Shown: positions 36,531 through 48,181, numbered from the stretch's first letter. The stretch: 64,000 nucleotides of DNA from Strongylocentrotus droebachiensis (GCA_035222895.1 JAVYIG010004945.1:84103-148102); one strand, 5' to 3'. The notes: generated by a model not told the origin, from the letters alone. Numbers and translations are program-made.

Positions 36531-37300
36531 ACGTCTTAAAGACGTCATAAATTGGTCGTAAAGTGGTAAACACGTCGTACGTCGTATGGACGACGTAATT
36601 ACAACGTCATTATGACGTCTTCAAAAGACTATTTTTTCCAAGATAATTTTTGTCGTATTAACGACGTCATAAAGACGTCATTTTGACGTCTTTAAAGAAC
36701 TAAATTTTTCAAGATATTTTTTGTCTTCTCGACGACGTCATTATGACGTCTTTAAAAGACTATTTTTTCCAAGATAAATTTTGTTGTATTAACGACGTCA
36801 TAAAGACGTCATTTTGACGTCTTTAAAAGACTATTTTTTCCAAGCTAATTTTTGTCGTATTGACGACGTGATAACGACGTCATTATGACGTCTTTAAAAG
36901 ACTAATTTTTCCAATGTAATGTTGTCGTATTGACGACGTGATAACGACGTCATTATGACGTCTTTAAAATACTATTTTTTCCAAGCTAATTGTTGTCGTA
37001 TCGACGACGTCATTATGACGTCTTTAAAATATTATTTTTTCCAAGCTAATTTTTGTCGTATAAAAGAATAATTTTTTCCAATGTAATGTTGTCGTATAGA
37101 CGACGTGATAACGACGTCATTATCACGTCTTTAAAATACTATTTTTTCCAAGATAATTGTTGTCGTATTGACGACGTCATTACGACGTCATTATGACCTT
37201 TTTTAAAGACTATTTATTCCAAGATAATTGTTGTCGTATCGACGACGTCATTACGACGTCATTATGACCTCTTTTAAAGACTATTTTTCCAAGATAATAA
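36531..37300 (+). repeat. left GACGTC tandem arm
   Basis: About nine to ten units of 75-115 bp, each with GACGTCTTTAAAAGACTA, TTTTTTCCAAG, TAATTTTTGTCGTAT and GACGACGTCATTATGACGTC. Adjacent units differ at scattered positions, and one near 37060 lacks its GACGTC block. Confidence 0.9.
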
Positions 37301-38474
37301 TCGGGTAAAGACTACAACATCTAATATGAGCATAAGTCAAAGTAAATAGGGCAATTATCAGAATTTAAAATAGGGAACAACTCCCCCCCCCCCCTCAAAT
37401 GTCATTAGTCATTATATTAATAGTGGACCAATTTACAGATTGTGCACCATCTTAACACGCACCAAGGTCTGCAATATCGATCAAGACTATATATGCTCGC
37501 ATCTAGTAGTAGTATCATACTATTTCAAACGGGAGTGTGTACGTACGTGTGTGTACAGGTACATACAGTATACTCAAGGCAAAGCGTAGGGACTACTGTT
37601 CTGCACTATGCGATGTACTTTATGTGTATGTAATGTATTTGAATTCAGAGTGAAAAAGCCGTTGCATGAAGTATCATCCTCCTGAATACTCTCGTTTTCT
37701 CCTGCAAATTTACAGTATGGGTAAGTCCTAGAATTACCTAATTTATTTACAAAAAGTACATGAATCTATAGTTACTGTTTTTCGTTCTGAAAAGTTGATA
37801 TGTAGACTCTATGTTAGGTAATGTATGATCTTATGTCAGTGATAGTGAGCTCGGACTTTCAACACTTGCTGACAAGATAAAAATTTGAAATGTATGATCC
37901 CATATATGTATTTTTATGTAGGGTCTTGATTGATGGGATGCATGGCATGGGGCATCATTTAAAGCAAACAAGTTTACTCATTTGCCTACACATGGGCTGC
38001 ATGGCTTTAAAGGGAAATCTAACTCGAATATACAACTGCTCTAAAACTAAAAGAAAGCAGAAAAATAAGAGAAGCAAACTAGTACTAGTAGTAGTATCTG
38101 TGATGAAAGTTTTGGCACTAGGTCTACTGCCTAAGTCACACCAAAGACGGATAATACATGCAGTCACGCGTATGTGACACAGTATGAGAGTGTCTACTTT
38201 ATTCCAAGCAATACTGTAGATCTACTACTACTAGTTCAGAATCATATCCAGACTTTTTGACCAGTGACCATGGTGACCCAAATAACTCTGGCGTGGAGAG
38301 AGTCCTAAAAATCTAAAACATAGGTCTAGATGATCTAGGCCTACCCCAAATCAAGCAAATATTCATGAAATGTTCAAATAATGCCGGTCATGATTTAAAA
38401 GTCGTTATGTTTCTAACCTGTTTCTGGTCAATTTTCTTATTTTGGGGGGAGTATTTTTTGAAAAAACGTTGATA
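37301..38474. other. element interior, no supported gene
   Basis: 12 C lie at 37383-37394. A minute ATGG followed by GTAAGT occurs at about 37717, after a possible acceptor. A 95-codon frame at 37890-38177 has no recognisable similarity. Confidence 0.3.
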
Positions 38475-38693
38475 GTAGTATACACTTTCTCACAGGTTGC
38501 ACGGCAAATCGCTGCACAATACAAGTGCATACAGATGGAGGGTTGCGGGGGCACGTAAGTCTGCGTGAAGTGATCTACCTCCTCATTGTACGGTAGATAA
38601 CCTCACACAGGCGTGCGCCCGCCCGCAACCACCATCGGTATGCACTTGTAATGTGCAGCGGTTTGCAGTGAAACCTGTGAGAAAGTGTACTAC
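38475..38693. mobile_element. nested MITE (219 bp, long terminal inverted repeats)
   Basis: Arms of about 80 bp pair with roughly one mismatch in eight: CACTTTCTCACAGGT, CGCTGCAC, TACAAGTGCATAC, GATGG and GGTTGCGGG all recur as complements. There is no coding capacity. Flanking TA at each end may be a target duplication. Confidence 0.8.
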
Positions 38694-39003
38694 CGGCCCG
38701 GGCCCAGATGTCTGGAAATTGAGCATTGCGTGTCGATACATAGAGGAATAAAGCAGTGACTTGTGTCACAAACATGTAACCTTAAACAAGTCGTTTCTAT
38801 AGTCTTTAGACAGCAAATTTATCTTACAGGCTACCGTATACAGAAATCTTTATCTTGAAATAATTGGTTAGACCTGTAAATGGTAAACAAAATTCTTTCC
38901 CCACAGGCTGTTCAAAGAAGTTTGTAGTATATGTGTTGCACATGCATACATTATCAACCATTCGTTTTGTTTTAACTTTATTCATTTTCTCATTTATTTG
39001 TAG

Positions 39004-39171
39004 GCATCCTTTTTTAACATCTTTCGTCAAAAAAGTGGATTCAAAGCACATTGTGGCCTCAGTATATTGATGTGAAACCATGCAGAAAATGCTACTTTCT
39101 CTTAACCTTGTGGATGTTCCCTACTTTCCTAAGGATCAGCAGCCTCTTGAAACAGTTGAAGCCATTATCGG
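39004..39171 (+). CDS. exon-like segment inside the element
   Basis: An acceptor-like TTTATTTGTAG precedes 39004 and a donor GTAAAT starts at about 39172. An ATG near 39080 opens a 31-codon frame, MQKMLLSLNLVDVPYFPKDQ and onward, ending ETVEAIIG. The frame is short and I recognise no family, so this is a weak candidate for part of a gene carried by the 6.2-kb element. Confidence 0.25.
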
Positions 39172-39263
39172 TAAATGTCTATTATTTCTGTACATTTATT
39201 TGTCATATTGTGCATGATCACTGAGACACTGACTAATTAGACACTACAGAATGGTTCATTTAA

Positions 39264-39586
39264 TTTGAAAGGCTTATTTCAGTTATTTGTCCTAAGTTTC
39301 AAATATATTTCTAATTCAATTAATTTTAGATCACTAAAACCTGCAGGTATGTTGCAATAGCCGACAATATTATGTGAGTTTCAAACAGTGTTTTGTTACC
39401 CTTCAGCATAGGTCAAGGACCTTCATTTGAAAGGCTTATTTCAGTTATTTGTCCTAAGTTTCAAATATATTTATAATTCAATTAATTTTAGATCACTAAA
39501 ACCTGCAGGTATGTTGCAATAGCCGACAATACTATGTGAGTTTCAAACAGTGTTTTGTTACCCTTCAGCATAGGTCAAGGAACTTT
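39264..39586 (+). repeat. 162-bp tandem duplication
   Basis: Copies at 39264-39425 and 39426-39586 are nearly identical, differing at a handful of positions. Each starts TTTGAAAGGCTTATTTCAG. This is a recent duplication within the element. Confidence 0.9.
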
Positions 39587-40005
39587 CATTGTACCCTCAT
39601 CAGCAAACTACAGGAATGCCAGTTTTCAGGCAATAGCCTGAATTCAGGCCCTGGCGAGTTATTTTCATACCATAGTTTAGGTTTTTGTGTACAAGCTAGC
39701 TCATTGTAGGTGATTTGTCAGGCCCTCTGATCAATTCTAACTGGCATCCCTGAAACTAGAATTGTATTGATAATTTACCAAACGAAATCCTGAATCACGT
39801 TTTGCATTGCCCACAAATGTTTAAAATCCAAAGGTGTGTTGACTTTAATTTTGTGAGCAATAAGAAATTATTTCTGATAAATCTTACCAAGCAGTACTTT
39901 TTTGACAGAATTCATTATTTAATTCATTGTTTACGTTCCAGTTTTTAAATATATGAAAGTTTTCTTAAATTGTATTCCTTTCATTTTGCTTTATTCATGC
40001 ATTAG

Positions 40006-40168
40006 AATTCCTTGCGTCTATGTTCCTTGGATCTGAAAGCAGTGCATAATGCAGGAGATTCCACCCAAAAGCTAACCCACAAGTCCAAGCTGAAGTGGAA
40101 TATCATATCTGAGCGAGCCTTAAAGGGACTTGGTAACATTGTTCAGATGAGAGAAGATGGTGCTAAGG
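40006..40168 (+). CDS. exon-like segment inside the element
   Basis: An acceptor-like TTCATGCATTAG precedes 40006 and a donor-like GTAGTG follows GCTAAG at about 40169. One frame is open throughout (LDLKAVHNAGDSTQK, KWNIISERALKGLGNIVQMR). Its phase does not join cleanly to the candidate at 39004-39171. No family is recognised. Confidence 0.3.
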
Positions 40169-40855
40169 TAGTGAATTTAATGCTAGATGTACACTTAAAG
40201 ACAATCTGAAAGTTTGAGTGAAAAAAATACCATTATTGATGATAAAAATTGGGAACAACTGATCTGATCGATTCCTTAATTCTCCCAACTATATTATTAT
40301 AATTGGCCTGTTTTGTATCTTATTTTCATGGAAAAACGGTTGGGGAAAATTCAAAAATTTGTTGGGAGAATGAAGTGTTAAAGAGTGACACAGTGGCGCC
40401 TTCAAAGAAAACCATAAATATCTTTGTGGTTTGAGAATTTTTTGGTAGTTAAAAGTATACAATTCTTGGGTTGTATCTGTGATTTTGAGAGCTCTATATG
40501 GCTTACCTATATTAAATTCGCTGTTACAATTTAAGTTAAATTTATTTTTTGTGAAACTCCCCCCAGGAGTTTCAAACATGCCAAATGAATGTTGTGACAT
40601 TAGCAATGGAATATATCTCTTTGTGCTAAACTTTTTCAGCATGTTTGCTATTTTATCTTAAACTTGGAAATATCTTCTAAATAATTATTGCACAGTCACC
40701 TTGGAATTGCCCAACAGAGCCACTCGTACTGGCGGGAATGTTATCTGATAGAAATTGTATTTTTATACTTCAACTTCAGTTTCTGTATTTGCAACAAAAT
40801 GTTTTTTGATGATATTTATAAAATATGAATGTTGCCACTAATGCCTTTTCTTGTA
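40169..40855. other. element interior, no supported gene
   Basis: No recognised feature. Confidence 0.3.
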
Positions 40856-41440
40856 TTTAAGTCATGTGCCAGTAAGAAGCAGGTTTCTAGCACAGAGAAT
40901 AGGTTCAGTTGAGCTGATTTCTGCACAGTTTTCCAATATGCTGTATCGCCAAATGTGAACATCGTGGTTTCAACGGGCAAGCAACCATCATCAGAAAACT
41001 CTGCAGGTATCAGTGAAGCTGTCCCTGTTCCCCTTGCTGCCAACTTGTTCCTTTTGAGTGTAAGAAATAGCTTATATTAGCTAAGCCATGTGTTTATCAT
41101 TTGCACAATTTTTCTCTTGTGTGTGATTTAGATTGTATAGTTTTATACTTTATACTGAATTCTTGCCATAAACTTAGATATTCCCCTTGTATGTAGCAAG
41201 TATTGATCTTTCATGCTTTATCTGCATTAAAGTCTTGGGGTTGTGAGGAGCAGTGTTGCAGCATGGAGACGAGGTAGAGCTGCACTGATGAATGCCCAGC
41301 TTTCCACTATGCTGTTTTGCTGAATATGAGGAACTTCCCCAGTCTGCTGTTTTCTTGTCTACTAAACAACTGCGGGTATCAGTGTAGCTTTACCTAGTCT
41401 CTATGCTGCTAACCTGCTTCTCACAACCACAAGACTTATA
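40856..41440. repeat. diverged direct duplication
   Basis: About 40856-41050 and 41221-41430 align: TTCCA.TATGCTGT, ATATGAGGAAC/AATGTGAACATC, GCGGGTATCAGTG/GCAGGTATCAGTG, and CTGCTAACCTGCTTCTC/CTGCCAACTTGTTCCTT. On the minus strand the first copy is an open 75-codon frame and the second is broken. This could be a duplicated, decaying exon of the element. Confidence 0.5.
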
Positions 41441-41874
41441 AGTTACCAGGTAAGCCAATATAAATGTCATAGTTTCTTGTAACTGAATTAAATTTGAAAC
41501 GAAGTAGCACAATTTATAACAAAAACAAATATCTTTGTGATGGCCTGTTAACTTTCTTAAAATCAATTATGAGACTGACAGAAATACACTAGGTATTTAT
41601 ACAGCATGTTTTGGAAGAAGTGTCAGGATGGTAATGGAAAGATTCTGTATGTATAGAAGACAAGTTAGACAGAAGAAGGTATAAAAATAAGTATTCTATA
41701 TTTGTATTATCCATTTTCATACCATATACATGTACATTAAAAATATGAAAGTTACTTTCTGTCTGGCATGTGTATATATTATGTGATGCAATATTTGTTG
41801 CTCTATTTTTACTGTGTGAATGTTCAGAATGTATTCATGAAGTGACTTTTACACTTTCTTCCTTGATCAGGTGG

Positions 41875-42722
41875 TCATATAGATGTCATTTAGAGGACAA
41901 AAAAGACGTACAGATCATGTAAGGATAAAAGGTACATCGAAATGACCAGTAAGATGTAAATATCACGTCAGAATTTGATGTCCATACAACGTATACACGG
42001 CGTCTGTAGGACGTCTTTCTTGGGTAAAAGTTGACGTCTTAAAGACGTCTTTCTTGGACCAATAAGACCAGAAAAAAAAATATGACGTCTATACGACGTC
42101 CTCTATGGTACAAGTTGACGTCTTAAAGATGTCTTTCTTTGACTAATACGACGTTAAAATCACGACAAAATATGACGTCCATACGATGTCTTTCTGTAGT
42201 ACAAGGTGACGTCTTAAAGACGTCTTTCTTTGACTAAAAGATGTAAATATGACGTCCATACGACGTCTTTCTATGGCACAAGTTGACGTCTTAAAGACGT
42301 CTTTCTTTAACTAATAAGACGTAAACATCACGTCAAAATATGACGTCCTTACGACGACGTACGCGGGTGCAAAATCATGTCTTTTTGACGTTGTGTTATG
42401 TCTTCTTAAAGGCGTCTTTCTTTAACTAAAAGACGTAAATATGACGTCCATATGACGTCTTCCTATGGTACAAGTTGACGTCTTAAAGACGTCTTTCTTT
42501 GACTTGTAAGACGTAAATATGACGTCCATACGACGTCTTCCTAAGGTATAAGTTGACGTCTTAAAGACGTCTTTCTTTGACTAATAAGACGTAAAAATCA
42601 CGTCAAAATATGACGTCCTCATGACGACGTGCGCGGGTGCAAAATCATGTCTTTTTGACTTCGTGTTATGTCGTCTTAAAGACGTAGTACAAGACGTAAA
42701 TAAGACGTGATATTTACCAGTC
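41875..42722 (+). repeat. right GACGTC tandem arm
   Basis: Units contain GACGTCTTAAAGACGTCTTTC, TTTGACTAATAAGACGTAAA, TATGACGTCCATACGACGTC and a TATGGTACAAGTT spacer. A longer block with ACGCGGGTGCAAAATCATGT occurs twice (about 42350 and 42630), giving a higher-order repeat of about 275 bp. The sequence is not the mirror of the left arm; only the GACGTC words are shared. Confidence 0.9.
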
Positions 42723-42732
42723 TCTGCTATCA

Positions 42733-42870
42733 GTATCCAAGCAGGTGACAACTTGTTGCTAAGTTTGATAAAATTATTGCCCAATATGATGAATTTGTTA
42801 TGCATTTCGTAACAGCCCGTTAAATACTGACCTGATACGTATGAATAGCGTGCAGTCATTAGTGAGTGCG
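42733..42870 (-). repeat. interrupted dispersed repeat, right half
   Basis: The reverse complement aligns with about 62940-63065: GTTACG.AATGCATAA.AAATTCATCAT, AATAATTTT, AAACTTAGCA and GTGTCAC/TGTCACC. It abuts the end of the 6.2-kb element. Confidence 0.75.
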
Positions 42871-45180
42871 TATGGTTGAGTGCTTTGCACCTTCTGGCAG
42901 GTCATTGATGTATATGAGGAAACGCAGTGGGGCGAGATCACTGCCTTGGGGCACTCAAATGTAATATTGGCCTCTTGACTACGCTGATCCTCCATTGTGA
43001 CTTGTTGAGTACGGCCACTAAGAAAGCTTTCAATCCATATAAGAGTAGTGCAACGTATACCATAGTGGTCAGCTCTGAGGAGGAATCCCCGATGAGAGAC
43101 TTTGTCAAACGCTTCAGCAAAGTCTAACGAGACGCAGTCTCCAGTCCTTTGACAAGGATAAGGATGAGGTTGAGTTGTGTTTCACACGATCTTCGCTTCC
43201 TAAAACCATGTTTTGAGTCTGTCAAGAGGTTATGGTTGATAAGGTGATGTATGACAGCACACTGCACTGTGTGTTCGCATATTTTTTTTATACGATTGCT
43301 GTCAGTGAGAGTGGCCTGTTGTTTGCTGGATATGACTTACACCCTTTGTTGCGGGTGGCAACAACATAGGATTTCTTCCATTAAGACGGAATTTAACGCT
43401 TGTTGCAGCCTGGATCTTTGTCAATCAAGTCAGCAAGGTACTTGTGTACGTTTGTCTACAAAGCTTTTGTGTGGTCATCTTTTGGGGATTGTAGCGATTC
43501 CAAGCTTTAATTGTTGCTTTTGCAGCACTACCACATGAATAAGATCATATTAGCCTTCGTGTAAGCTCTGGCCTTCTTGCGACACTTGCGCTTCGAGGCA
43601 GTGTTAAACCAACACTGGCTTGACCCTGTCGAAGTCATCTTGGTTGACACATGGTCTTGTGAGAATTGTATCCAGGGGTTGTTGGATTGGAGCAAAGAGA
43701 GTTTCACCTGCACCTGGTAGCTATCAATACTTTAGGAGATGCCGAGCAAAACTCCACCACACCCGTCATTACGGCTTATGCCGAAAGGGTGGGTAGCGCC
43801 GCGTCGATTTGAACGCGACCATTCGTCCAAAGCCCCCCCCCCGGTTGTTCCGAAAGGGTGCGTTGGGATTGTCAACGCGACTATTCATCCAAAGCCTCCC
43901 CCCCCCCCCCCCTCTCCCCCCGGTTTTCCCGAAAGGGTGCGTTGACTAGTCTTCCACATCAGTCGTTAATAATTGAATTTAAGGAATATAAATGTTAGTC
44001 GTTCAGATTTAAAATCATCAAAATAGAAACATAATTACTCATTAAATAAAACTAGTTTTTACGTAGTCTTACAGATCAGGCGTTTATAAGAATTAAATAA
44101 ATTAATACACTCAAAAATTATTTTAAAATGTCAAATAAAAATATTATCCATTTCTTTCTATGTATAGTATTAATTTGTTGATGTAAACTAGTCGTGCATA
44201 ACAGTCTTTACAAATGAAATAACAATTAAATGAATAAATAACAGAGTAGGCCCCCCCCTCCCCACTCAGTGTTATTTATGGTACGTATATACGTGTTCCC
44301 TGCACCCCCCCCCCCCCCCCCCCATTTCAGCATAAGTCCGGTGTGTCAATACGGGTAGATCTTTTTATTTTGTTATACGAGACTTTTCAGCACCACCTCC
44401 CCCCCCCCCTCCCCCACCCCCTTTACGCATAAGTCCGGTGTGTAAAGTCAATACGGGTAGATCTTTTTCTTTGTTACGAGCCGGACATGTTGGGAACACG
44501 TATGCGGTCCCTCCGTTCCTGGAGTGGGAGGGGGGAGTTGGCCTACCGCCTTAATGCACCATTTCGGGATAAACGGGTAGGGGGGGGGGAGGCTTTTCTG
44601 AATTCCATACAGAGAAAGAAATGGATATTGTTTGTTGATATTTTAATAAATAAACGACTTATATGCAAGACTACATACAAACTTTTTTTATTTAGTTTTT
44701 AATCTGTTTCTATTTTGATTATTTGAATCTAAAGGACTTAAATTTATATTCTTTAAATTCTATTATAAACGACTGATTTGGAAGACTAGTCAACGCACCC
44801 TTTCGGCGAAACGGGGGGGGGGGGCTTTGGACGACTGGTCGCGTTAACACTCCCAATGCACCCTTTCGGCACGCGACGCTATACCCACCCTTTCGGCATA
44901 AGCCCGATCTTTTCTATAGACATTGTAGGCCGGCGGGAAGATTTCTCCTTCGCTAGTGCTCGTTTTGAACCATGTTTCACAGCCCATGATCACATCTAGC
45001 TTGACTGCATCCACAAGGCAACACTATTGCTCCCTCTTTGAAACTATGCTCTGGAAGTTAAAAGTCATAGTTTTTAAGCGTAGTTTACCTCGGGGAAACA
45101 AGAGGTCCGGGAGGCAGAACTTGAAGTTGAGTTCCTGCCGTCATGTGTTAAGCTGGGTGACTAACTGATACTGAACCGGA
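42858..45180 (-). mobile_element. LINE relic (Jockey/CR1-type) split by a foldback element
   Basis: On the minus strand 45180-44905 encodes the start of an AP endonuclease (LVDAVKLDVIMGCETWF, PPAYNVYRKDR). The element 43773-44904 then intervenes. From 43772 downward the endonuclease resumes (DGCGGVLLGI). RT blocks follow: HGFRKRRSCETQL at about 43190, FAEAFDKVSHRGFL at about 43110 and HYGIRCTTLIWIESFLSGRTQ at about 43030. The relic ends near 42860 just before the catalytic ADD block, so it lacks its 3' part. Frameshifts and an internal deletion are present. Confidence 0.8.
43773..44904. mobile_element. foldback element with CCGAAAGGGTG motif, nested in the LINE
   Basis: The ends are GGCTTATGCCGAAAGGGTGG at 43773 and its exact complement ending at 44904. 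The arms extend about 230 bp, with three CCGAAAGGGTG words per arm in the left, an ACTAGTC/GACTAGT step and paired AT-rich inner parts. Poly-C tracts (43836-43845, 43907-43920, 44305-44323, 44399-44408) fill part of it, and CATAAGTCCGGTGTGT..ACGGGTAGATC is directly repeated near 44330 and 44427. It is noncoding. Confidence 0.85.
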
Positions 45181-46396
45181 CATTACTAGAGTGTCAAATA
45201 GGCTGGAGGAGAACTTATAGCATTCTCATGGTGTATCACATATTGCGAGAACAGCCAATCAATTATCGCCAATGTCTACATATTTAGCATGTAACCAGGT
45301 ATCGCATGATTCACATATTATACCCGCTTGGGTCCTCAATAAGACGTGCATGCTTTGCGAAATTCACCACATGGAAACTTGGGTTTCCTGGGTCCGGGAT
45401 TTATTTCCACATCACCACTCAGTAGCAATACTGATATCAGTATGAACAGACAAACATGGTTGCAGTGGTTGAGTTACCAGCCAATGCCATGGTGAGATTA
45501 TTGTTTGTTTGTTGTTATACTAGTGAGACTAGTATAATAATTTCTTCCACTAGATCTACCCAATACATCACACAAATGGCAGTATTGTAATGTGCCCGAG
45601 ATTCATACATATGGTGCAGTGCTAGTATTACACACTGACACTAGATTGAGTTACAAGTCAATGCCATAGTGAGACTAAGTATACGATATAATGTATTATG
45701 ATAATACGTACATGCATGCAGATTTAATGACAATCCATGGTATGACTCCCGTACATCATGTACAGTAACAGTAAACTGGCTTGAATGTCTATAGGTGGGT
45801 ACAGTATGTGAAATCTGTCCAAAAAGCCGAATCAAGGTGCAAGTCAGTAGCTCAAAATACAGGACAAAACCTCTCTATTCCATCCTAATAGTATGCTTAC
45901 AGATAAAATTGACATGTAACATCAATATTTATGAAACAAATCTATTTATAACAGCAAAAAGATGTCAAACAAAATCAAGAACAGGACATCATTATACAAT
46001 AACATTAGGTGGAAATAGCAGCGATGGTGACGGTACAAAGGCTGATTTATGTTGTACTTGAATGGGTATTACATTTTTAAGAGAAGTGATTTCAGCATTT
46101 TTGCAGAAGTGCAACCTTTTCCAAGAGAAAAAAGAGGAAATCCAGTGATATTTCCACGATAATAAAAATAATTACGACCATACATTTGCATAATTCCGTT
46201 TGCGTTTATGGGGGGGGGGGGGAGGGGGGGGGGGGGATGCAAAATATATTCACAACTTGCTCGCATAGCTCCTTATCTTTTAAAGAAACGTAAATAACTT
46301 TGATGAAGGAAAGGTGGTGCAATTCATTATTTACTCTGGGCACCATATTCCGCTATGTACGCAACTGATACTCACTCACAACATACATGTACTTAC
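45181..46396. other. no gene; small repeats
   Basis: A perfect palindrome TATACTAGT-GAG-ACTAGTATA lies at about 45518-45538. A direct repeat GAGTTAC.AG.CAATGCCAT.GTGAGA occurs at about 45471 and 45648. Two 13-G runs lie at 46210-46236. Confidence 0.45.
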
Positions 46397-46668
46397 CGCA
46401 CGGCCTGTGTTGTTTGATGGCAGCTCCACCAAACGAATTGGTTCCTCGACAGTGGTACGACCTTTTTTACGCCACAGACCCTCCACGAAGGAGTGTAGGT
46501 GTTTGACATCTTCGTCAAACATCTCAGACAGATGCTCACACAAAATAATTCTTGCAGACATCTGGTAAGCAGTTGGTTGAATCGTCTTTACCGTTTTCAA
46601 TCTCAAGTCATGTGTGTGTTTTTTCACGTTTTGAAGTAGATGGCAGACAATCAACACACCCTCCTTTC
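46397..46668 (-). CDS. probable exon 2 of the minus-strand divergent gene
   Basis: This is a 272-bp minus-strand segment between a good acceptor (ATTTTATTGCAG ending at 46669) and a good donor (GTAAGT from 46396). It is open throughout in one frame, beginning with two bases of a split codon and ending at a codon border. The encoded 90 residues include GVLIVCHLLQNV, IQPTAYQMSARIILCEHLSE and DVKHLHSFVEGLWRKKGR. They suggest a beta strand followed by helices. Its entering phase fits exon 1 at 54737-55007. I recognise no family, and no following exon was found. Linkage to exon 1 across 8 kb is inference. Confidence 0.55.
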
Positions 46669-47529
46669 CTGCAATAAAATTGATTTTACAATAGTTTGTT
46701 GTCACCGATAATTTTTTTAATTCTCACTCTGTTTTGAATGACACAGATTGAATAACATATTGAGACCAAGTTTAAAATCAGGATCAATTGATTGGTGGGT
46801 TTTTACATCCGCATTCCAAATAGAGATATGTGTTTATATGAGAACAATCCCTTGTATTGCATGAATTCGGACCACTTTGACAAAACTTCATCTCCAGCGC
46901 CATTTCTGTTATAAATTCAAATATTCAAAGAGCAGGAAGGAAAATGGATTACCTTTGAATCAAGCAGAATGTATTTATGATGGAAAAGATTTAATAAGCT
47001 GATCGTAGTTTAAAGTATGCATTTACAATCAAGACGTATCGTATTGGTCAATTTTTGGACCGATACTGGCTACTATTGTCAATTGGTGGTGGTGGGGGGG
47101 GGGGCACTCATTTCATTTTGAAATTTCATTCAAAAAAACTAAAAATGTACAACTAAAATATATGTGCAATTGATTGTTGATTTAAAATTTACACACATTT
47201 GACCACACACATTAAATGGTTTGAATTCGTGAAAAGTCTTTATATGCAAAATAATATGCAGCACTTTGACCTTGAACTCTCTTTAGTAAAATTAGTCGTA
47301 TCAATCTTGATGTGTTTAATGAAATGTGAAATGGTTAAACATCTATAGATACACTGCCTCTGATGTTTCTTATTTTACTTAAATATATTTTTAGCAGAAA
47401 TCAGTTTCTTACAGCTATGAAAAACACAACATGCCTGTATCATGTGTTTATCAGATCTGTTTACACCCGCACCTGAGAGGATTATAACATAATAACAAAA
47501 ATAACTTTGCTCTCAAATAAATCATTTGT
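46669..47529. other. predicted intron sequence
   Basis: Part of the proposed 8-kb intron 46669-54736. An 11-G run lies near 47094. Nothing else is recognised here. Confidence 0.35.
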
Positions 47530-48181
47530 ATTTTCAGGCTCAAAACTTTGGAACTCTCGCTCAGATCCAGTTAGAGATAAACCCACATATTATAGTTTTA
47601 GTAGAAGGTTCAAAAATAATTTAATACAAAAATACATGTCTCCTACAGGTTAAACTTTTTACATCTCCCCTGTTTCACACAAACACACTCTCTCTCTCTC
47701 TCTCCCTCTCTCTCCCTCTCTCTCCCTCTCTAGCTCCCTCTCTCTCTCTCTCTTCTTCTAACTTCTTTAGTGTGCAGCTTTGCTTTTGTCTTGTCCTGTC
47801 ATGTCTTGTTTATCTTGTCCTGTTATGAATTGTTTTGCCATGTCTTGTCTTATCTATTATGTTAGTTTCCTGTCCTTTGTCTCCCGTTTTCTCATTCTTT
47901 TCTTTTTGTATTTTTTGATTATTTAGATACTTTAAAACGGTTTATGAAAATGTGTTAGTATATTATATATATTTTATTGTGATTATTAAGACACTTTAAA
48001 ATGATTCATGAAAATACTGTTAACACTATATTTATTCTTTGGAACCTTCAAAAACAAGCTATGCTTTCCAGTAGGTTCCTGTTTCATTTCATAATCTTGA
48101 TCCTAATTTGTCAACTATGTTCTTTATTGTGCAAACAATTGTTATATGAAATGAAATAAAATCAATCAATCAATCAATAAA
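47530..48181 (+). mobile_element. LINE 3' fragment with (CAAT)n tail
   Basis: A short frame, SGSKLWNSRSDPVRDKPTYY and onward, ending MSPTG then TAA at about 47653, is the C-terminal tip of a CR1/L2-type RT. A 3' UTR with a TC-rich microsatellite (47686-47755) follows. The end is AAATAAAATCAATCAATCAA at about 48155-48180. It lies in the proposed intron of the minus gene. Confidence 0.7.

Larger units (their letters stand above)
36518..42732. mobile_element. 6.2-kb element with GACGTC-array arms
   Basis: The ends are 10-bp inverted repeats, TGATAGCAGA at 36518-36527 and its complement at 42723-42732, both followed inward by a CTG/GACTGG-like step. The left arm (36531-37300) and right arm (about 41875-42722) are tandem arrays dense in GACGTC, with different unit sequences. 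The central 4.5 kb holds a nested MITE, tandem duplications and a few exon-like stretches, but no recognised transposase. The element splits a dispersed repeat whose unbroken relative is at 62955-63480. The class is unknown; the empty-site comparison makes insertion a strong inference. Confidence 0.75.

Noticed and set aside
36531-37300. Plain satellite DNA
   Set aside because: The array alone could be a satellite. However, the matching TGATAGCAGA ends and the empty-site relative at 62940-63480 show it is an arm of an insertion.
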